Assembly: GCA_002407675.1 (NCBI GenBank)
Contig: DHNW01000015.1
Location: 35,102 to 99,101 of the forward strand
Length of the DNA stretch: 64,000 nt
Reading direction: 5' to 3'
DNA from: Ruminococcaceae bacterium UBA5406
GTDB taxonomy: Bacteria; Bacillota; Clostridia; Oscillospirales; Acutalibacteraceae
A program made the translations under genes and the position numbers. Positions 1 through 10,000 of this stretch are shown in pieces. The stretch's first letter is position 1; each line of letters begins with the position of its first letter. The notes under the pieces were generated by a model, which saw nothing but the letters and a program-made list of their open reading frames with translations, was not told the DNA's origin and searched no databases.

Positions 1-1
1 A

Positions 2-271
2 AACGATCTTTCCCGGATGCAGCGGGAAATGCAGGAAAAGACCGGATATACTCCCACGGCATTTGTATATCCGTTCGGCGCCTACAGCCCTGAATCCGTA
101 CCGGTTCTTAAGGAGATAGGGTTTCAGGCATCCATGACCTGCCAAAGCAAAATCAATACGATTACAAAAGATCCGGAATGTCTGTTCAGCCTCGGGCGGT
201 TCCTGCGGCCCTCCGGGACTTCCAGCTGGGTCTACTTCCAAAAAATCGGGCTCGGCAGTGCGTCCGGATAA
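2..271 (+). CDS. Polysaccharide deacetylase, C-terminal part (cut by window start)
   Basis: The reading frame is open from the first bases, so the gene begins before the window and only about 89 residues of its end are visible. The piece TPTAFVYPFGAYSPESVPVL followed by a GF turn is typical of the C-terminal half of NodB-type deacetylases, where a YPFG/YPYG segment lies near the substrate pocket. Family members remove acetyl groups from peptidoglycan or other N-acetylated glycans outside the cell. The catalytic Asp-His-His metal site would lie upstream and cannot be checked. The gene ends 8 bases before the stop of the convergent P-type ATPase gene, with no obvious terminator between them. 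Confidence 0.75.
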   Translation, partial: NDLSRMQREMQEKTGYTPTAFVYPFGAYSPESVPVLKEIGFQASMTCQSKINTITKDPECLFSLGRFLRPSGTSSWVYFQKIGLGSASG

Positions 272-279
272 TCTTTTCT

Positions 280-2637
280 TTAATTTTTCAGGATCACTTT
301 TTCCACCAGATGAAACAGGACCGGCATCAGGCATGTTGCCATCAGCATCAGCGGAATTAAAACGAAAAGCATGGGCAAGGTAATCGGTACAATTTCAAAC
401 AGCCAGGGAAACAGAATGAGTGCCAGGATAAACAGCACAATCATCAGCGTGAACAAAACGGTGTGCGGCACATTAAACGGGTAACATACTTTGAAGAGAA
501 CCAGCAGTCCGGTGTACCCAGTAATCAGCACGGCAAGCGTTGAAAGCTCCTTATTTGAAAAGGAAAAGAACATAGAAATTTCCGCAAGGACGCCAATATT
601 GGCCGCCATGGTTAAAGCGCCGGGAAGGGATTTTTCCAGAACATTCACAATGAATTTTCCGTGCAGACGTTCCCGGTTCGGTTCGAGAGCCAGGAAAAAC
701 GACGGAATTCCGATTGTGACGGCATTGATCAGAGTAAACTGGATAGGCTGAAACGGATAGCTGCAGGGCAGAAAGATGAACAGAACCGCGATGATAGCGG
801 AGAACATTGCTTTGACAAGGAACAGCGAAGCGGAACGCTGAAGGTTATTGATGGAACGGCGGCCTTCCCAGACAACCCGGGGCATTGCTGCAAAATCGGA
901 GTCCAAAAGCACAACCTGCGACACGGTCCGCGCGGCATCGCTGCCGGATGCCATTGCAATGCTGCAGTCGCTTTCTTTCAGCGCGGGCACGTCGTTTACT
1001 CCGTCACCCGTCATGGCTACCGTATGGTTTTTTTCTTTCAGTGCCTTAACCAGCTGAAGTTTCTGCTTTGGGGTCACGCGGCCGAATACCGTATATTTTT
1101 CCGCCGCCTCCCGGATGTCGCTGTCATTTTCCAGCCGGGAGGCGTCAATATACCGTTCTGCGCCTTTCAATCCGGCCTTTCGAGCAATATTGGAAACCGT
1201 CGCCGGGCTGTCGCCGGAAATCACTTTGATGTTTACGCCCTGATCGGAAAAATACTCCAGGGTTTTTCTGGCGTTTTTCCGGATCCGGTCGCTCAGCAGA
1301 ATAAGGGCAATTGGGGTGACAGACGCTGAATCCAGCCCGTCTGCCGGCAGGTCTCCGGCAGCGGCCAGCAGCAGCACTCTCTGGCCGCGCTGCGCATACT
1401 GCTCCGCCTGAGGGCGGATTTCTTCAAACCGGTCTTTCAGAATAAATTCTCCCGCGCCCAGCACATAGCACCCTTTGCCTTCAAACTCGGCTCCGCTCCA
1501 TTTCCGCGCGGAGGAAAACGGTATTTTTTTGCTGCACTTCCAGTCTGGCGGGGCTGGGAACCGGTCGCGGACGGCATTCATGGTCGGGGTTCCGTCGTCC
1601 AGGGCACCAGCCAGCGCAGCCAGCGTGTCTTCTGCCTTTTCCCCGCTCCGGCTGCCCAACGGCACAAGCCCGTCCACCTGCATTTTTCCTTCGGTGATGG
1701 TCCCGGTTTTGTCCAGGCACAGCGTGTCCACGCGGGCCAGCGTTTCAATCGAGTATAGTTCCTGCACCAGTGCCCTGTGCTGGGAAAGCCGGATAACGCC
1801 CACTGCAAGGACAACGCTGGTCAGCAGGACAAGCCCTTCCGGAATCATACCGATCAGAGCAGCCACGGTGCTTACAACGGCAGTTTTCAGCGTGTTGTTA
1901 GAAACGACAAACTGTTTGTAGAACAGCAGCGCACCGATGGGGATAATGGCAAACCCCACAAACTTGATAATGCGGTTTGTCCAGGTCATAATTTCTGAAT
2001 TGGGTTTTTTCACATATTTAGCGCTTGCGGTAATTTTTGCAGAATAATTGTTCTTCCCAACATGTTCCACCCGAGCGCGGCATTTCCCGCTTGTCAGGAA
2101 CCCTCCGCTCAGCAGGCTGTCTCCGCAGCCTTTGGGAATTGGATCCGATTCCCCGGTCAAAAGCGATTCGTCCGCTTCGCACTGCCCTTCCAGAATCGTG
2201 CAGTCTGCGGGGATTTGGCTTCCTGACGAAAGCAGGATTACATCATCCAGCACCAGGTCGCTCACTGGAACGCTCTTTTCCGATCCGGAACGAATGACAC
2301 GTGCTTTTGGGGAGGTCATAATCGAAAGATGGTCCATCGTTTTTTTAGCTTTTATTTCCTGAAGAATGCCAATCAGCGTGTTACAGACAATGACCCCCAT
2401 AAACAGAAGGTTTTTGTAGGAGCCTACCGCCAAAATCAGAGCGGCAAGAAATGTGTTTAAAATGTTGAAGGGCGTAATCAGGTTGCCCCGCACAATCTGC
2501 GAGACTGTTTTGGTCCGAATGGGTTCGCTGCCATTCTGCAGTCCTTCACGGACACGCTGCGAAACCTGCTGTTCTGAAAGACCGGATACATAGTCCGGTT
2601 CAAAACGTTCACAATAGGATTGCTGGCCTTCACTCAT
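280..2637 (-). CDS. CtpE-like cation-translocating P-type ATPase
   Basis: This 785-residue protein has the complete P-type ATPase core. The actuator motif TGES is at 161-164, the phosphorylation site DKTGT has its Asp at 309, and the hinge motif GDGVNDVPAL lies in the last third. There is no N-terminal heavy-metal domain. Membrane helices occur at about 50-95, 220-285 and in a C-terminal bundle after about residue 600. The long C-terminal bundle and the PEGL sequence in helix M4 resemble the CtpE/YoaB-type group, one member of which (mycobacterial CtpE) has been linked to calcium uptake; the ion here is an inference. The start has an ATG but no strong Shine-Dalgarno sequence. The gene is transcribed alone, divergently from the O-antigen-ligase-like gene. 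Confidence 0.85.
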   Translation of the reverse strand: MSEGQQSYCERFEPDYVSGLSEQQVSQRVREGLQNGSEPIRTKTVSQIVRGNLITPFNILNTFLAALILAVGSYKNLLFMGVIVCNTLIGILQEIKAKKTMDHLSIMTSPKARVIRSGSEKSVPVSDLVLDDVILLSSGSQIPADCTILEGQCEADESLLTGESDPIPKGCGDSLLSGGFLTSGKCRARVEHVGKNNYSAKITASAKYVKKPNSEIMTWTNRIIKFVGFAIIPIGALLFYKQFVVSNNTLKTAVVSTVAALIGMIPEGLVLLTSVVLAVGVIRLSQHRALVQELYSIETLARVDTLCLDKTGTITEGKMQVDGLVPLGSRSGEKAEDTLAALAGALDDGTPTMNAVRDRFPAPPDWKCSKKIPFSSARKWSGAEFEGKGCYVLGAGEFILKDRFEEIRPQAEQYAQRGQRVLLLAAAGDLPADGLDSASVTPIALILLSDRIRKNARKTLEYFSDQGVNIKVISGDSPATVSNIARKAGLKGAERYIDASRLENDSDIREAAEKYTVFGRVTPKQKLQLVKALKEKNHTVAMTGDGVNDVPALKESDCSIAMASGSDAARTVSQVVLLDSDFAAMPRVVWEGRRSINNLQRSASLFLVKAMFSAIIAVLFIFLPCSYPFQPIQFTLINAVTIGIPSFFLALEPNRERLHGKFIVNVLEKSLPGALTMAANIGVLAEISMFFSFSNKELSTLAVLITGYTGLLVLFKVCYPFNVPHTVLFTLMIVLFILALILFPWLFEIVPITLPMLFVLIPLMLMATCLMPVLFHLVEKVILKN

Positions 2638-2844
2638 AATGTTTTAATCTCCGCCTGTATTTCTCGATTTTTCTCAAAATTAATAAAATCATATAGCACT
2701 TATAATTGGATTCTGCTCTCAGTATATCCGATTTCCATGAAAAGTTAAAGATTCGTTGATGCATAATTCAAAATGTGTTCATGAATTTTGTTATAATGTA
2801 CAAATATAGGCGTGTTGTACTGTAACATTAAGAAGTAATTCATC

Positions 2845-2872
2845 TTGTATTGCACACAGACTATGCTATAAT
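2845..2872 (+). promoter_or_regulatory. Sigma-A-type promoter for the O-antigen-ligase-like gene
   Basis: TTGTAT (2845-2850) and TATAAT (2867-2872) are separated by 16 bases and lie 57 bases before the start codon. A second TATAAT-like box occurs near 2810 without a good partner. The surrounding 2638-2928 gap is AT-rich and holds nothing else recognisable. Confidence 0.6.
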
Positions 2873-2928
2873 GAACCTCTGGACAGAATGTCGGCACATT
2901 TTGCCGGTTCTCCATGTGAAGGAAAGGG

Positions 2929-4167
2929 ATGACATTTATCGTTCAGGCCATTCGTTCGTATTTTTCAGATAAAGTAAATTTGTCTTCCGTTGATATTAGC
3001 CGCGCCGTGGTTCTTGCTTTCACGGTTTCTATTTTTGCGCCGTTTTATTTCAGTCTTATTGTTATCTGCCTGATTGCGCTGATGACTATGATCCATTACC
3101 GTATTCGTGAGAAAGCGTTCAGCGCCCCGTATACCAGGCTTATTTTCAGTTTTATTGCCGTTTCGTTTTTTGTCGCCGCTATCTGCAACAATTACCGCGG
3201 TATGGCGGATTCCATCATGATATACGCCGTGTTTACCTGCGGCCTGTATCTGCGCAGCGTTATGACACGTCAGCTTTTCCATCAGGCGATGGATACAGCA
3301 TGCGTGGGAAGCGTCTGGTGCGCGCTGATCGCAATTGGGCAGAAATTTGCCGCACTGTCAACGGCGCCGGATTACCGCCCGGTTTCTGTGTTTTCCAACG
3401 CAAACTATTACGGCATGATCATCGAATTTATCGTACTTATTGCTCTCTACCGTATTTTTACCAATCCGGACAAGGCGGCATTTTATGCTGTCGTCCTCAG
3501 TCTGAATTTCATTGGCCTTTATTTAACCGCAAGCTATTCTTCCCTGTTTGCCACGCTTTGTTCCGTGCTGGTAATCGTACTGTATAAAAAGAATCACAAG
3601 CTAACGGCCTGCTTTTTCGGCGGAGTTCTCTCATTAGCGGCAGTCAGCCTTGTTTTTCCCACCTTTTTGCCCAGAGGCCCAGAAGCCCTGGAACGGACGA
3701 TTTCCCAGCGGCTTTCGATTTGGGACGCTTCCTTTAAAGGCATTCAGCAATCCCCGCTGTTCGGCCACGGGGCTATGGCTTATCAAATGATCTGTGATCA
3801 GTTCGGGGGATATCACACTTATCACTGTCATAACCTTATTTTGGACATTCTTCTTAATTTTGGAATTTTTGGGTTAGTTGTACTTACCATTTATTTCTCT
3901 GTCAACCTGCGGCTTCTGACACTGAGGTTCCGGAACAATGTCGGCGGCGACATGAACATCCTGCTGATGGCAGCCTTTACGGCTGTCCTCGTCCATGGTT
4001 TGACGGACGTCACCATCTTCTGGATTCAGACGGCAGCACTGTTTTTCCTGATGGTTTCATCCATTGGAATTGGTTCGGCATATTTGGAAGAAGATATTGC
4101 GCTTCCCAAACTGTTTACAGAGTATTATGACGACCATTCTGCCCAGGTGGCTTATCTGCGGGACTGA
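2929..4167 (+). CDS. O-antigen ligase/polymerase-type multi-pass membrane protein
   Basis: This is a 412-residue protein made almost entirely of hydrophobic helices, about ten to twelve by eye. Near residues 275-320 it has the Wzy/WaaL hallmark: a GHG turn, an extracytoplasmic loop rich in Tyr and His, and an HNLILDILLNFGIFG segment that re-enters the membrane. Family members transfer or polymerise lipid-linked glycans on the outer face of the membrane. In a Gram-positive host the product would be a capsule or wall polysaccharide, or glycans linked to protein; which one is unknown. No glycosyltransferases are adjacent, so it is an orphan. The start ATG follows the Shine-Dalgarno sequence GAAGGAAAGGG. 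It lies 47 bases upstream of the MgtA-like gene and may be cotranscribed with it. Confidence 0.8.
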   Translation: MTFIVQAIRSYFSDKVNLSSVDISRAVVLAFTVSIFAPFYFSLIVICLIALMTMIHYRIREKAFSAPYTRLIFSFIAVSFFVAAICNNYRGMADSIMIYAVFTCGLYLRSVMTRQLFHQAMDTACVGSVWCALIAIGQKFAALSTAPDYRPVSVFSNANYYGMIIEFIVLIALYRIFTNPDKAAFYAVVLSLNFIGLYLTASYSSLFATLCSVLVIVLYKKNHKLTACFFGGVLSLAAVSLVFPTFLPRGPEALERTISQRLSIWDASFKGIQQSPLFGHGAMAYQMICDQFGGYHTYHCHNLILDILLNFGIFGLVVLTIYFSVNLRLLTLRFRNNVGGDMNILLMAAFTAVLVHGLTDVTIFWIQTAALFFLMVSSIGIGSAYLEEDIALPKLFTEYYDDHSAQVAYLRD

Positions 4168-4214
4168 CCGGTACCGGCGCGGGATTGGGGTTTGTCTGAA
4201 ACGGGAGAATAAAT

Positions 4215-6875
4215 ATGAGAATTAAAGGGCTGAAATCCGGCAGCCGCACTGCCGGTGCCAAGGAAATAGAGAAATCTTTGTTTGAATATTCAAAAATGGA
4301 AAAATACATTCTCCTTTCCCGACTGAAAACGCGTGAAAAAGGGCTCGATATGGTCGATATTGAGTTTCTTTCAGACCAATACCCCAGCAATGAAATTTCT
4401 CATGAAAAGCCGAAACCTTGGTATATACAGCTGGCAGAAGCGTTCGTGAATCCATTTACCTTCGTCTTGCTGGCAATTGCAGTGGTTTCTTTTTTCACGT
4501 CGGTTGTGCTCGCAAAACCGGGCCAGCAGGATCCTTCCGCTGTCATTGTTATTCTGGCGCTGGTGCTGATCAGCGGCGGACTGCGCTTTTTTCAGGAATT
4601 CCGCTCCGGAAAAGAAGCGGAAGATCTGCGGACCCTGGTAAAAACGACGGCTACGGTTATCCGCCGAGAAACCGGGCAGGCAGAAATCAATATGGCGGAT
4701 CTCCTCCCCGGCGATATTGTGGTTCTGTCTGCGGGAGATATGGTTCCTGCAGACGTCCGTATTCTGCGGGCAAAAGACTTGTTCGTCAGCCAGTCTGCCC
4801 TCACGGGAGAATCCGAACCGGTCGAAAAGTATCCGGAAACCGGTGATTCCGCTGAAAGCGGAAATCTGTTCGATCTGCAGAACATCTGCTTTATGGGAAC
4901 AAACGTTGTCAGCGGCTCCGCCATGGCCGTTGTGCTTGCCACAGGTGACCGTACCTATTTCGGGAATATGGCGAAAACTCTCTCCGGCCAGCGTGCACCC
5001 ACCAGTTTTGACCGAGGGGTCAATTCCGTCAGCTGGCTTTTGATTCGTTTCATGCTGGTCATGGTTCCGGTCGTGTTTTTGATCAACGGGCTGAACAAGC
5101 ATGACTGGATTCAGGCGCTCCTGTTTGCCATTTCTGTTGCTATCGGTTTAACGCCGGAAATGCTGCCGATGATTGTAACCACTAACCTTGCGAAAGGCGC
5201 TGTCAGCATGGCGCGCCGCAAAACCGTGGTCAAGCGCCTGAATTCCATACAGAATTTCGGCGCCATGGATGTTCTCTGCACAGACAAAACCGGTACTTTG
5301 ACCCGTGACGAAATTGTGATTGAGCGCCATCTGAATGTGGCAGGCGAAGAAGATATCCGCGTCCTGAAGTATGCGTACCTGAACAGCTATTTTCAAACGG
5401 GGCTGAAAAATTTGATTGACCTCGCGGTGATTGACAAAGCTGCAGAAGAAAGCGTCACCTATTTAGACAACGAGTACCGCAAGGTGGATGAAATCCCGTT
5501 CGATTTCACGCGCCGCCGCATGAGCGTCGTGCTGAAAGACCGCGAAGGCCGCACCAAACTGATCACAAAGGGCGCCGTGGAAGAGATTCTTCAAATTTGT
5601 TCCCAATGCGAATACCACGGCAAGGTTGTCCCGCTGGAAGGGAAGCTGCGTTCGCGCGTGTCGGATATGACCGGAGGCCTTTACCGCGAAGGGATGCGTG
5701 TCATTGCTGTGGCGTATAAGGACAGCCCGTCGGCAGAAGGGGTGTTCGGCGTCAAGGATGAAAGCAATATGGTTTTAATTGGCTGTCTCGGTCTTTTGGA
5801 TCCGCCGAAAGAAAGCGCCGCCACCGCCATTAAAGCTCTGCAGCAGTATGGTGTTGCGGTGAAAGTCCTTACCGGCGACAACGAAGAGGTCACCCACTGC
5901 GTCTGTGAAAAAGTCGGTCTTCCCGCCGAACATATTCTGCTGGGATCTGAGCTGGAGCAGATGCCGGAAACCGAGCTGAGAAAACGTGCGGAACAGACAA
6001 CGGTGTTCGCAAAACTTTCGCCGCTGCAAAAGTCCCGGGTGGTCTCTGCCCTGCAGGAAAACGGCCATACCGTCGGGTTCATGGGAGACGGCATTAACGA
6101 TGCCCATGCCCTTACCAAAGCGGATGTAGGCATTTCGGTGGACACTGCGGTTGATATTGCCAAGGAAAGTGCGGACATCATCCTTCTTGAAAAGGATCTG
6201 AACGTCCTCGAACACGGCGTTGTGGAAGGGCGCAAAATTTTCGGCAACATTATTAAATACATCAAGATGACTGTCAGCTCCAATTTCGGCAATATGCTTT
6301 CTATGTTGGTAGCCAGTGCGTTTCTTCCGTTCCTGCCTATGATGCCCGTTCAGATTCTTCTGCTGGATCTGCTATACAACATTTCTCAGATTTCCATTCC
6401 GTGGGACAATATGGACAGCGACTATCTCCGCATCCCCCGCAAGTGGGATGCTTCGGGTATCAGCCGTTTTATGCTTTGTATGGGGCCGGTCAGCTCTGTT
6501 TTTGACATTGCAACTTATTGTCTGATGTGGTTCGTGTTTGGATGCAATACAGCGGCCAATGCGAATCTGGTCGGCCTGTTTAATGCGGGCTGGTTTGTGG
6601 AAAGCCTGATTTCCCAGACTCTGATCATCCATCTGATCCGCACGCCGAAAATTCCTTTCATCCAAAGCCGTGCAGCTAAACCGGTTGTCCTGCTGACAAC
6701 GGCGATTATGGCATTCGGTATTGCCCTTCCGTTTACGCCGCTGGGGCTTGCCGTTGGATTCCGTCCCCTGCCGCTTTCCTATTTCGGATGGCTTGTGCTG
6801 ATTGTCCTCGGCTATATGATTTTAGAGCAGATTGTAAAAACCATTTACATCAAAATCAACCATTCCTGGCTTTAA
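4215..6875 (+). CDS. mgtA: Magnesium-translocating P-type ATPase (MgtA/MgtB type)
   Basis: The 886-residue length and motif set match P3B magnesium ATPases, which import Mg2+ across the cytoplasmic membrane. Visible motifs are TGESEPVEKY (TGES at 197-200), GLTPEMLPMIV in helix M4 (about 311-321), DKTGTLTRDE with the phosphorylated Asp at 357, and GDGINDAHAL in the hinge. PEMLPMIV in M4 is characteristic of MgtA rather than of calcium or heavy-metal pumps. The ATG follows GGGAGAAT; the first 45 residues are a basic tail that could be shortened if a later start is used. The 47-base upstream gap is too short for the kind of Mg2+-sensing leader known from enterobacterial mgtA, so control is not visible here. 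A strong terminator follows at 6899. Confidence 0.92.
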   Translation: MRIKGLKSGSRTAGAKEIEKSLFEYSKMEKYILLSRLKTREKGLDMVDIEFLSDQYPSNEISHEKPKPWYIQLAEAFVNPFTFVLLAIAVVSFFTSVVLAKPGQQDPSAVIVILALVLISGGLRFFQEFRSGKEAEDLRTLVKTTATVIRRETGQAEINMADLLPGDIVVLSAGDMVPADVRILRAKDLFVSQSALTGESEPVEKYPETGDSAESGNLFDLQNICFMGTNVVSGSAMAVVLATGDRTYFGNMAKTLSGQRAPTSFDRGVNSVSWLLIRFMLVMVPVVFLINGLNKHDWIQALLFAISVAIGLTPEMLPMIVTTNLAKGAVSMARRKTVVKRLNSIQNFGAMDVLCTDKTGTLTRDEIVIERHLNVAGEEDIRVLKYAYLNSYFQTGLKNLIDLAVIDKAAEESVTYLDNEYRKVDEIPFDFTRRRMSVVLKDREGRTKLITKGAVEEILQICSQCEYHGKVVPLEGKLRSRVSDMTGGLYREGMRVIAVAYKDSPSAEGVFGVKDESNMVLIGCLGLLDPPKESAATAIKALQQYGVAVKVLTGDNEEVTHCVCEKVGLPAEHILLGSELEQMPETELRKRAEQTTVFAKLSPLQKSRVVSALQENGHTVGFMGDGINDAHALTKADVGISVDTAVDIAKESADIILLEKDLNVLEHGVVEGRKIFGNIIKYIKMTVSSNFGNMLSMLVASAFLPFLPMMPVQILLLDLLYNISQISIPWDNMDSDYLRIPRKWDASGISRFMLCMGPVSSVFDIATYCLMWFVFGCNTAANANLVGLFNAGWFVESLISQTLIIHLIRTPKIPFIQSRAAKPVVLLTTAIMAFGIALPFTPLGLAVGFRPLPLSYFGWLVLIVLGYMILEQIVKTIYIKINHSWL

Positions 6876-6898
6876 AATGAATCACAAAAGGGTTTTGT

Positions 6899-6935
6899 AA
6901 GAACATTGAATTTTTTCAGTGTTCTTTCTTTTTTG
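6899..6935 (+). terminator. Rho-independent terminator after mgtA
   Basis: A 12-base-pair stem, AAGAACATTGAA with TTCAGTGTTCTT around a TTTT loop with one G-U pair, is followed by TCTTTTTT. It lies 24 bases after the mgtA stop. It also shows that the GTG at 6919 cannot be the start of the next gene. Confidence 0.85.
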
Positions 6936-7014
6936 CAAGAAAGCCTGCTGGAAAAAAGCCGAGAATAAAAATAGAAGAAAATACCTGTGCTGCCATGATC
7001 CGGGAGGAATCAAC

Positions 7015-10000
7015 ATGGATGAACTGCTGGAACAGTTCCAAAACCCGCCGAAAACGTATTCACCGGCCCCGCTGTGGTTTTGGAACGGAAAACTGGAAAA
7101 GAGGGAGCTTTCCCGCCAGATTGATGAAATGGTTGATAAACATGTGTTTCAGGCATTTCTTCACCCCCGGGCCTATCTTATAACGCCTTATCTGGAAAAA
7201 GAATGGTGGGAAGCCGTGGGCTACACAGTCGAATATGCCAGGGAAAAAGGATTTTTTCCCTGGCTGTATGACGAGTATGCGTGGCCCAGCGGAACGGCGG
7301 GAAGCACATTTCGCTACAGCTGCCAGAAACCATCCCGGGTTCTGGCCAAAGGCGAATGCAATATGGCCAAAGGGCTCCGTTTCCGCGAGCTGAATACCCA
7401 GGGTGGATCTGTCCATGCCTTCTTTAAAGACGAACCGAGAAAGCCAGTTGCCGTATCTCTGATCACGATGGATACAAACGGTGCGTTCACAGGGGAACCG
7501 GCCGATATTACGGAACAATATGGCCGGACACTTCGGCTGCCTATGAACCATACGTATAAAATACTTGCCTTTTTCCAAAAAGTATACAGAGAAAGCGTCG
7601 ATTACTTAAATCCGGCTGCAATCCGCGATTTTTTAAATTTCACACATGAAGAGTATAAAAAAAGGTATGGGAAAGATTTCGGGAACCTGATTCCCGGAAT
7701 TTTCTTTGATGAAATTTTCAATATTGCCAGCCCGATTGTCTGGACCGACCGGTTTCCGGAGGAATTCCGGCAGCGGAAAGGGTATGATATTCTTCCATGC
7801 CTGCCCTACCTTATTTACCAGGGCAGTACCCATACGTGCCAAATCCGCCGGGATTATTTTGATGTCCTTGCCTCTCTGTATGAAAAGGCTTTCTTCCAGC
7901 AGATTGCCGACTGGTGCAGCCAAAATCACTTTCAGCTAACGGGCCATACGGAGGAATGGATTGGAGATCATCCGCTCCGTCAGGGAAATTATTTCAAAAC
8001 GATGCGCCACCTGCATATCCCTGGTTCTGACTGCCACGGCTACCGGTACCGTTATCCGCGGGCAGTTGCACTGGAGGAACCGAAATGGGCCGTCTCCGTC
8101 GCGCGGATGTACGGCAAAGAGCGCTGCATGTCTGAAGCCATGGGCGGCAGCGGGTGGGGCACCAGCCTTCAGGGATTTAAGCGCGGGGTCAATACGCTGG
8201 CAGCCATGGGAATCAGCCTCTTTATTTTTCATGGTTTTTACTATGGAACCGACCGCCAGGGCTCCCAGGGGGATTGGCCGGCCAGCCTGTTTTTCCAGAA
8301 TCCTTACTGGAAGTATTTCGATCGGTTTGCGGATTATGTCGGACGGGTCAGCCTGATTAACTCTAGCGGAGTTCCCGTGGTGGACACCGCCCTCTATTAT
8401 CCCATCGCCGAGGTGCAGTCCGGCTTTCAGAACGGCGGGCTTACACCCGAAGCCGACCGGCTCAGCCATACGTTTAACCGGATTCTGTCAAACCTTATCA
8501 CCCATCAGATGGACATAGATATCATTGACCGGGACAGTATCCTGCGTGGGACCGCCGAAAACGGACGGCTCCGGGTTGGCACGGAAAGCCTCAAAATTCT
8601 CCTGTTACCGGCCTGCCTGGAAGCAGACGAGCCGCTCCGGAATAAGCTGAAACAGCTTTCCCGTCAGGGCGTGCGCCTTCTGTTTTACCGCTGCGGCGGA
8701 AAAGAAGGAATTGCGCCGGATTCTCTAAGGGAGAAAATTGAAGAAATTCTGGCTCCCGATGTAAAGGAACTCAACGGCGAATACGCCGACCTGTATACGT
8801 GCCACCGCCGGATCAAAAACCAGGACTGGTATTTTATCGCCAACGCTTCTGATCGCAAGCGGGAGCTTTCCCTTCGGTTTCGGTGTGCCGGAATACCCGT
8901 GCTTTTCAGCGTAGAAACGGGCAAACCTATCGGCACTGCAAAATACGAGCGGCAGGGAAATTTTACGGCGGTTTCCATGCATTTGGATGAAGATCAGGCC
9001 CTGTATGTCGTTTTTGGACAAAAGGAGACGGTTCCGACCCTGCCGGAAGAAGATCCGTTTTCCCGCCTAACGCTAAATAATCCGTGGCAAATCCTGCCGC
9101 TGGACAGCCTGTACGACAGCCAGTGGAACAGCCGGGCAGACCAGTCCATTCTGGAAATTCCCCTTTCAAAGTTCAGTTCCGATTATCAGTCCGAGCCGTT
9201 CACCATCCGTGTCTGCAACCGGAAAGGTGAAAACGGAAACTGCGGAAGACACCTGAGCCTCTGGAAAGCGGCATGGATCACCCGCCGCCCCGGATGGGCG
9301 GACGACAGCTGCCGGCAAACTCTGTATTTCCGAAAAAAGATCCGGGTGGCGGGACCCGTTCGAACAGCCAAAACCTGTATTGCCGCAGTCGGAAAATTCA
9401 CGCTGTACGTCAACGGAAAAAAAGCAATAGAGGGAGAGGGATGGAACCCTCCTGCGGAAACTGATCTCCGGGAGTTTCTGGGTCCGGGTGAAAACCTGAT
9501 TGCGGTGAAAGTGGACAACACCCAGCACATTCCGGGCGCCAACGTGCTGGAAGCTGAAACTCTTCCCCCGGAGGGCCTTACCTCCCTTTTGATACAGGGA
9601 AATGCCGAAGGGAAAGACGGGCCGGTGGTTTTCGACACCGGCAGCAGTTGGATTAGTTCGGATCGTTTTTGCGATGGATGGCAGAATCCGGCTGCCGATT
9701 ACGAGAACGCTGCCCGTTCGGTTGATCCTTCACGCAAGGATTTCCGTGCAGCCGGAGAAGGCGAATGGCTGCATTGCTGGGAACGCGGCACCCCTCCCCT
9801 TCTGCCGTGGGGGCCGATTCCCCTGTTTGGCAGGCAGGTGACTTTTCCGGCGGAAGTCCGGTATGAAACGACTCTTCCCGCCGGTACAATAGAAGTGTTT
9901 TCGCCAGACGTGCGGGGAACTTACAGCGCTTTTCTGAACGGGCAGCCTGTGGATTGGAGAGCCGGTTCCCTGCATATTCCGCCTGAAACATCACACACCC

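Noticed and set aside
4168..4214. Mg2+-sensing leader or riboswitch upstream of mgtA
   Set aside because: Only 47 bases separate mgtA from the previous stop, too short for an M-box or a similar leader.
6919..7014. Upstream GTG start for the large glycosidase
   Set aside because: The GTG lies inside the mgtA terminator hairpin; GGGAGGA before the ATG at 7015 is a far better start.
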